DNA from: Siphonodentalium dalli
Taxonomy: Eukaryota; Mollusca; Scaphopoda; Gadilida; Siphonodentaliidae
Direction: 5' to 3'
Length of the DNA: 64,000 nt
Assembly (NCBI GenBank): GCA_032622095.1
Contig: CP136069.1
Location: 170,242,394-170,306,393 of the forward strand
Shown here: piece by piece, positions 57,088-64,000 of the stretch
How positions within the stretch are numbered: position 1 is the stretch's first letter
Layout: the number at the start of each line of letters is the position of its first letter
Translations under genes and position numbers: made by a program
Notes under the pieces: model-generated
The model's input: only the letters and a program-made list of their open reading frames with translations
What the model was told of the DNA's origin: nothing
The model's database searches: none

Positions 57088-57704
57088 GGATGCTCCAGAA
57101 AGATCGGTCCATGTCACACTCCAACTTTCTTCATAGTAGCCTGTCATTTGTATAAAAAAATGGGTTTCGTAAACAAAATTGGGGATTTCGTGCAATGTAG
57201 TTAATCGTAAATCCCATATACTGGAGACATTGGAAACCATTGTTGATAAGCTTCTTATCGATTAGTAGCCTAACAAATGGCATTATCATAGCAACAGTAT
57301 GTGGTTTCTGAGAATTCTGGAAAATGATCATATGTGAATTAGTTTAGTGACAACGGTGGACTTGTTGGTGGATATGGTTATATAATAATACTTGCATGCA
57401 TACATTCTCCAAGACGAACCTCCAGCACTGATCTCAAGAGTCAAGGTGACTATGAAAGGTCAAGTGTTTTATCACTTCATGTGCTATTATTTGTCTTTAT
57501 GAGGAACCTTTCTCAATTTATTGCATCATATTGATATTCTGTTACATTCTGGAGATCATAGCCTTTATTTTGAGACACATATCTTATCCATATGCTGATT
57601 ATTACTTGTGTGTGAGATTTTACGAAACATGTGACCAGGCCAATTGGCGACCCTTAAACTTAGAAATTGCTCTTCCCGATAGACAATGGCCACACCATTA
57701 GTTG

Positions 57705-57945
57705 GGTGGAAAGAGGACACAATCGTCAATTTTATGGGGATAAAATATGATCCGAATAACGTACACCGTTGGCATGGCAACCATTTTGGTGAATCACCTG
57801 TTGTTTGTCATACTCTATCCATTATGTATTGCTAATGACCAGAAACCTCATAAAAATTGTTCGCTGTGCATCTATTTTTATTGGGTCATATACTTGTAAG
57901 AACAAATAAATTTTATATATGGGTAGATTCAAAATGCTATCCCAA
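57705..57945. repeat. Interspersed repeat, diverged second copy
   Basis: Shares GACACAATCG, TTGGCATGGCAACCATTTTG and GGGTAGATTCAAAATG with 55245-55590. Confidence 0.55.
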
Positions 57946-58596
57946 ACAGTATGGCAATAGGACGCATGTACGCCAATAAAAATAATAATATATATTTAAC
58001 AACAGTTGAGCATCGATGTTTTTATTTATTTCCAGATATTGTCGTAGAACAGGGATCAGTTTAGTTTAAGTGCTTTCAAGTTGTCGCCCTGTGATTACTC
58101 AAGCACACAATTTAAAATCCATATCTCAGGTAAAACATCCGCTTTGCGAGAACGACCGAGATGTTGCTATGAAAAATCCGTTTATCAACTATGCATCAAA
58201 TCGGTCGACGTTTGTTCAAGTTATATATCGCGATAACGACATTAAGTTTTTTAAAATAGGCAATGGGCCTTTTGTTTCTGTTTGACTGCTTTGAAAAATT
58301 CGACTGACTGAACACTGGGAAAGGATAGTTGAACACTATTTCAATAGAACACAAACATTATATGTAAGACAGACGTAGAGAGAGAGAGATAATATAGAGT
58401 GAAAGACAAGGTATATAGATGGAGAATGGAGAGAGAGAGCGCGGGAAGGGAAAGATGCTTCTTTTATATTTATATTTTGTCTGATAGATATATAGGGTTA
58501 TTGTTATTAATTTCGGCGTAATGGTTGCGTGTTCGATCAATGGATATGGAATTTGAATGGTTTAAGTGATTAAGCCTCAAGAGGAATCAGATTGTA

Positions 58597-59145
58597 TTAC
58601 TTGTTGTGTTTATCAAATAAGCCCATCTGCAGCCATAAACTATTATATTGGTGTTGGGGTCCTTCTTCATAAAATGTTGGTACATGTGTAAGAAACAAGT
58701 ATATTATAACGGTTACTTGTGTGTCCGAAAATGTAGCCTCAAGAGTTCCGAAATATATCAATGACCTTTTTTTATAAAAAACTGAGAGATTCTTGGTAAT
58801 TCTTCTGTTGTGGTTATTGAATAGTGCTGCTAACTTGTTAGCGTTTGGTCTCCGATAATAGTATGGTCCCAGGTATTGTACGCGTATGTCTTGGGGTTCA
58901 ATACATTTAAGGATTACATGATACTCGTCGCATATTTCTGAGTTGCAGAGGGCACATAATCTATCCGAATATGGGGCATTGGTCCACGTGCCATATTCTA
59001 TTGAGAGTCTATGGTTCCTCGTTCGGAAAAGAAGGATGCTTTGCATGACTCGGTGGTTTGTTATTGATAGGTAACTTTCTCGTTCAAATGAGGTCTTGAT
59101 AATACGATAAGATGCGAATTTACTGGATGTTGCTATCGATGACAA
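58597..59145 (-). mobile_element. LINE ORF2 C-terminal fragment
   Basis: A 182-codon open frame reads RTRNHRLSIEYGTWTNAPYS, DRLCALCNSEICDEYHVILK and CIEPQDIRVQYL. The H-R-L-x-I-E-x-G...R-L-C-x-x-C...DE-x-H-x-x-x-x-C pattern is the zinc-binding tail found at the end of many non-LTR retrotransposon ORF2 proteins. No RT or endonuclease core is present nearby, so this is a 5'-truncated copy, although this part has no stop. Confidence 0.75.
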
Positions 59146-59426
59146 CTAATTGTGATTGGCATGCTCATCGATACTCATTCTCATGAAAGCATTATGTATT
59201 CAAGCAAGTGTACTAGTCATCATAATTATAAACCTGTGGATATATATACATAATCATAATATTTAATGAACATTGAAGTCACTTCCGACATATATATTAG
59301 CTTACCACTAAATCCGTTTTATGTTAATGTTCTAATTGGACGCTAGGCCATTGGAAATGCATACATGGATGCTCATGCAGTGCCATATTCGTCAAATGTG
59401 TTAGCGTTCATGAATAACTCGTTCGG

Positions 59427-60285
59427 ACGTTAGAACGATCAACCAATTAGTTTGTAAAAGTGGTCAATATTAGCCAGTTTCTTTGCAAAAGACGTAAGCC
59501 TACATCCTTCTCGAAATTTGAATGCCATTGTGCGCAAATTTAACCGTTTAATCTTCTAGTCTATTCCAGACTAAGCAATTTTCCAAGTAGATTTGGAGAG
59601 CTTCAATGAGTACTATGGCCTTTCCTATAGAACGTTAATGTCAATAGAACGTTGTTTGATAAACCAACGGCTAATTATGGACCCCTCTCCAATTCTGATC
59701 TCTCACGATAATCCAGCGACAAAAAGGGCACCAGTCTCATAAGAGACATATACAACATCACAAAACAACAGGTATGTATTGGACAGTAAACGCCCTTTGT
59801 GTTTGTCGTGTTTAGTAACTCATTCAACGTTCTTTTTAAATATTTTAGAGTTTGCGAGTTGTTAGTCTTGGATCTGATGTTAGAATAATGAACCAATTAG
59901 TGTGTAAAAGTGGTCAATATCAGCCAGTTTCTTGGCAAAAGACATAAAGGTTACATCCTTCTAGAAAATTGAATTGTCATTGTGTTTCGCAAATTTAACG
60001 GTTTATTGTTCTAGTTTATTCTAAGCAAAGTCATTATCAAGGTAGACCTGGAGAGGTATTTCCCATAGAAATTTAATTTCAATAGAACGTTGTTTGATAA
60101 ACTAAAGGCTAATTTTGGACCACTCTCCAAATCTGACCTTTCACGATAATCGAGCGACAACAAAAGGCCACCAACCTCATATGAGCGATCTACAACATCA
60201 CAGCACAACAGGTGTGTCTTGGAGGTAGTAAGCGCCCTTTGTGTTTGTCGTGTCGAGTTATTCATTCAAAGTTTTTCAATTAAAC
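59427..60285. repeat. About 455-bp tandem duplication
   Basis: 59427-59880 and 59882-60285 share CAACCAATTAG, GTAAAAGTGGTCAATAT, AATAGAACGTTGTTTGATAA and GCCCTTTGTGTTTGTCGTGT in order, with point differences and indels. Open frames in each copy are not recognisable proteins. Confidence 0.85.
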
Positions 60286-60856
60286 ATTAAAAGTTCTCTT
60301 CCTGCTGGATCGGTAAAAAGCGACATTAGCCAGTCAATATATGTGATCGTGAATATGTGGCAGTGAGGCTCAAATTGCCTCTACTCCTATCGTTAAGGCT
60401 ACATACACATACAGACAATACGTTCACATCTTAAAGTCTGAAAGTAACGGTATGACATGTTCAGACTAAAACCCGACCATTGTCATGTGCACATAAATTA
60501 TAAGTACTTGTAATAGCGTGTGTACCCCTCCCTTCTCACACCCCTGAATCGAACGGAAATTTGATGGAAACAATTTGATGGCGACAAAATGTTTCACCAA
60601 ATGTTTGGTCGGTATCCGTGGTGCATGTCATATATATATATATACCAGCCAGATAAACATGTATCACTTAACATGGCCTATGAATAAACCCACTTGTATG
60701 ACATGTTATAATCGATATATATACAATCAAATACATACAACTGAGCAGTATTTGTTACGTGCTTCATTTTGTACGTATGCATATAAATTGTATACTAGCA
60801 GTTATTATGTATATATGCAAAATTATGATGTTGGGTTTTATGTTTGAACATATAGG

Positions 60857-61300
60857 CTGGAGTCATCATCTCCAGTTTAAACATCCGAGTTAAACCTGGT
60901 TTTAGACCTACATTGGTGGTCAAAGTGCGCATCTTGTCGTTCAGTTGTCATTTAGTTGATAACTCTATTCGATGGTATGAACATGCAGTCAAACTACCTT
61001 GTTACCAATCAGAACAATGTGCAGGCCGATAAAACGCTTATTGATACGCCATAAATTATCGCGAGCGATAGTTATTCATTGAGAAACAAGTATCGCTCAT
61101 GGACCACTAATCCATTCTTATTCTGCGTTTAAACAAATCTGCCAAAGGGCATCTCTCTCGACGCGAGTTTCACCACTTTGTTTGTGGTTTTCCGCAAGAT
61201 GCTTTACCCGAAAAGACAAAAGTTGGTGTGTTTACATGTATGTTTATATAGACATATTATGAGATCTGTCTATCTATCCGTCCGTCCGTTCGCAACTTTT
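60857..61300 (+). mobile_element. Left-end copy of the 37747-type element
   Basis: Starts GAGTCATCATCTCCAGTTTA and stays alignable with 37750-38215 (CAATCAGAACAATGTGCAGG versus CAATCGGACCAACAGATAGG, then GAGAAACAAGTATCGCTCA). The right end is not seen. Confidence 0.7.
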
Positions 61301-62138
61301 CGTCCTAACCACAGAACCGCTGTTGTGGGTTAAGTAACTAGATAGAACAAGTTGTAACGAGCACATTTGTTTATTGTTTTGTGTCTACTGATCGCCGCCA
61401 AAAGAGTAGCCGTTAACGTGTCACTTGCAACACTTAGGAAACAGCCGTCCACACCATACTGTGCCATAACCAATAAAAAATCGAAGACTGCCCTCCTCCA
61501 ATGTGTTTTTGTTCTTGAGGACACAATTGTCCAGGTTATTCACGCTGTTGGGGTAGGATTGTAACATATGACAACTTCAGAAATTAGCAGTCTTCCGGGG
61601 ACTTAGTATCGAACGTGTTTTTATTTTTGAAAACAATGAAAACCGGTTCAGCCAGTTACAGAGGTGTGTTGACGATTTAAATGCAGACGGGGAACCACAG
61701 TGCAGTTATATTTGTCGTTAACTTCCTGTTGATCTCTCCAAGACAAAATCCATACATGAGAATGACATGACCACCATTCGATTTTAAATCTTCAAAATAC
61801 ATTTTCAGTGTATAAACCTACACGGATTGAAATAATTGGATGGGACATGGCATGACATGATATTAATTATTTGATACAATAAAGTGCAATAAGACATAGA
61901 CGCATGTTTTGCTTAAATCGGGACAGCAATACATTTTAACTAAATGATTTTTTCTGGATCGTGAGAGATGAGCAACATTGAGTTTCACATATCACCATCA
62001 CTGACTATGAAATGAAAACAGCCAAAGAGAAGACCAACAACAAATATAACTACAGTCCATGCATGTAGGTTAAAATAGTACATTCCTTGGAGTATAAATG
62101 ACAATTGAATAACACAATGAAACCACCAAATACATGTA
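61301..62138. other. Intergenic, nothing recognised
   Basis: No supported gene. Short frames near 61367-61564 on both strands are shadows of each other. Confidence 0.5.
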
Positions 62139-62244
62139 GTGTGCTGTCCAAAATGTCTTATTTTTGTATGTAGTACATGCTGTCAAGTTTGGTGCTTTTA
62201 CCATAAAATGCACGATTTTGTCATCTATCCGCCCCACTATTTGT

Positions 62245-62800
62245 GCATTAGATTAGACGCCTTCAATCATAAACAATCATTTTATAGAACTGGAACTGGA
62301 ATTACGAACAAAAATATGTGATAAGAAATTCTGTAAGATGGTTGGGTGTGGGCTGGGGGGGGGGGGGGGGGGGGGGTTGGGGGGTGGTATCGAATAACTT
62401 TATTCTCAATACTTGGATGCCATATGAGTTTGTTATTTTGTGCATAATATTAGATAATCCTTCAATCAAAAACAATCATTTTTAGAACTGGAATTGCAAA
62501 CAAAAATCTTCGATCTGAATTGGGTTGGGGTGGCGAATAACTTTATTCTTCAAACTTGGGGTGGCGAATAACATTGGTCTTTAAACTCCGACGTAGATAC
62601 GTTTCTAACTTTTTGTATTTTATTAGACGATCCTTCATTCATAAACAATCATTTCATAGAACTGGAAGTCGAATTGCGAATAAAAATCTGCGATCTGAAA
62701 TTATGTATTGGTTGGTGGGTTGGCGGGGTGGTGAATAACTTTATTCTTAATACTTGGATATCAGATAAGTTTCTTATGCTGTACATTAGATTAGTCGATT
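62245..62800. repeat. About 180-bp tandem repeat, three copies, with G22
   Basis: The unit contains CATAAACAATCATTT, AGAACTGGAA, GCGATCTGAA and GGTGGCGAATAACTTTATTC. A G22 run at 62355-62376 interrupts the first copy. Confidence 0.75.
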
Positions 62801-63670
62801 GACATTGAAAATGGAATAGAGTCCAATTATTTAGCACAACCCATCCTGATGTTGAAAATGAACATGCCATGCTGCTACTAAGAAAAGTATACAAGGAACC
62901 AGTTTTTGAACAGTTGCCCCCACACTAGTGAAATCTATTTCATTCCTTGTATTGTCTTTAGGGTGTTTGATGAATGTTAATTAACCATAGAGTTAGAGAT
63001 AGAACAAAATGTATTAAGGTTAACGAGCCATACAGCTCTAACGGCAAAATGAACAATGACCGTTTTCAACTATATCGGGTCTTGCGTACAATGTTATAAA
63101 TCTATATTTTATCTGACAACCATAGAGGTCACGTGACATTAAACCACATTAAATCACACCAACATCATAGTGAAATCTATTTCATTCCTTGTATTATCTT
63201 TAAGGTGTTTGATGAATGTCAATTAACCATAGAGTTAGAACAAACTTGATGAAGGTTAACTAGCCATACAGCTCTAACAGCAAAATGAACAATGACCGTT
63301 TTCAACTATATCGGGTCTTGCGTATAATGTTATAAATCTATATTTTGTCTGAGTTAAACAACCCACAATGTTAACTCCAACCTTCCTGAGCACATCTGCT
63401 GTTTCGACTGAACCAGTAAACAATAAAGGCAAGTGAACCGGATGATTTGGGGATATATGGCGGCTATTTGGGGTAGATTTGGTCAAAAACATGCACAAAA
63501 ATCCTCGAAAATATCCTGATTTTTGCTTAAGACGGCAGCCATCTTGGATTTGGAGATCACGTGACATTAAAACATTGGAATAGAGTGCAATTTCGATGTT
63601 GAAAATATGCATGCCATGCTTCTACTAAAAAGTATACAAGGAACCAGTTTTTGAACAGTTGCCCCAACCC
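62800..63670. repeat. Local duplication block
   Basis: 62929-63117 recurs at 63170-63352 (GTGAAATCTATTTCATTCCT to TCGGGTCTTGCGTA); 62800-62930 recurs at about 63570-63675 (AAGTATACAAGGAACCAGTT). Confidence 0.8.
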
Positions 63671-64000
63671 TAGTAAATGTCCCGTAGTAATATGGAAATC
63701 ATTATTAATTTTGTTTAACCCCAACGGTTTCGTGATCATTTTACCTTGATAAAAATATGATATATGTATCGTGCATGGACCTCAACATTGCACCTTTTGT
63801 TGCTAAATCGGCTGCGTGGCCAGCACCATGGCAGTCACAAGGGAATCCTTGAATTCTCGTGCGGTGCCGCACAGCGGGCATCTATATAGGACAGGGAGGC
63901 AACCATATAACCCGTTCCATATTTTCGAAAATAGGGCTGAAGTCGTGCATGGAGTGTCAAAATAGCCCCTTTTGATACTAAATCAGCTGCGTAGCCAGAT

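Noticed and set aside
63340-63430. Minus-strand peptide resembling a VWA-domain strand (VETADVLRKVGVNIVG)
   Set aside because: Only about 16 matching residues, no supporting neighbouring exons, and it overlaps a locally duplicated repeat block.

Overview
This window looks like nuclear DNA from an invertebrate animal, most likely a mollusc. It is AT-rich and gene-poor. Coding sequence is split into short exons with GT/AG introns, and most of the remainder is transposon-derived. The tRNA-type SINE with an (AATC)n tail, the LINE remnants, the TTAA-flanked miniature elements and the PAN plus C-type-lectin gene pair all suit a mollusc, but the species cannot be fixed from the sequence. The only assembly gap is 100 Ns at 35929-36028.

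Three gene loci can be supported. (1) The 3' part of a GAPR-1/GLIPR2-like CAP-domain gene lies on the + strand, with exons at 1656-1736 and 6911-7071. (2) The 3' two-thirds of a group IV cytosolic phospholipase A2 gene (PLA2G4A-like) lies on the - strand. Eight exons run from 36994 down to 14852 with consistent splice phases, and its introns are packed with transposons. The exons for the C2 domain and the GLSGS nucleophile lie 5' of this and were not found. (3) A duplicated pair of secreted PAN/apple plus C-type-lectin genes lies on the + strand. The first, 42164-45641, carries three frame lesions including a 26-bp tandem duplication in the lectin exon. The second keeps an intact first exon at 50558-50864, but no lectin exons were found after it. 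The pair sits in a segmental duplication (about 37.5-43.2 kb and 48.3-52.0 kb).

Remains of transposon proteins are a decayed hAT-like, ZNF862-related transposase on the - strand (17849-20016) and two LINE 3'-end fragments (about 15975-16561 on + and 58597-59145 on -).

The rest is mostly structured non-coding mobile DNA. It includes three TTAA-flanked piggyBac-like MITEs, each carrying the same nested double hairpin; an unrelated inverted-repeat element with that same hairpin cassette; a 1.2-kb hAT-type element with an exact 8-bp target duplication; a TTAA-bounded 502-bp family with two nearly identical copies; and several elements with terminal inverted repeats whose interiors have become tandem satellites. 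One of these satellites is arranged head to head. Long palindromes, G-runs up to 27 nt and several tandem arrays fill other intergenic and intronic stretches. No CRISPR array, operon, rRNA gene or functional tRNA gene was seen.
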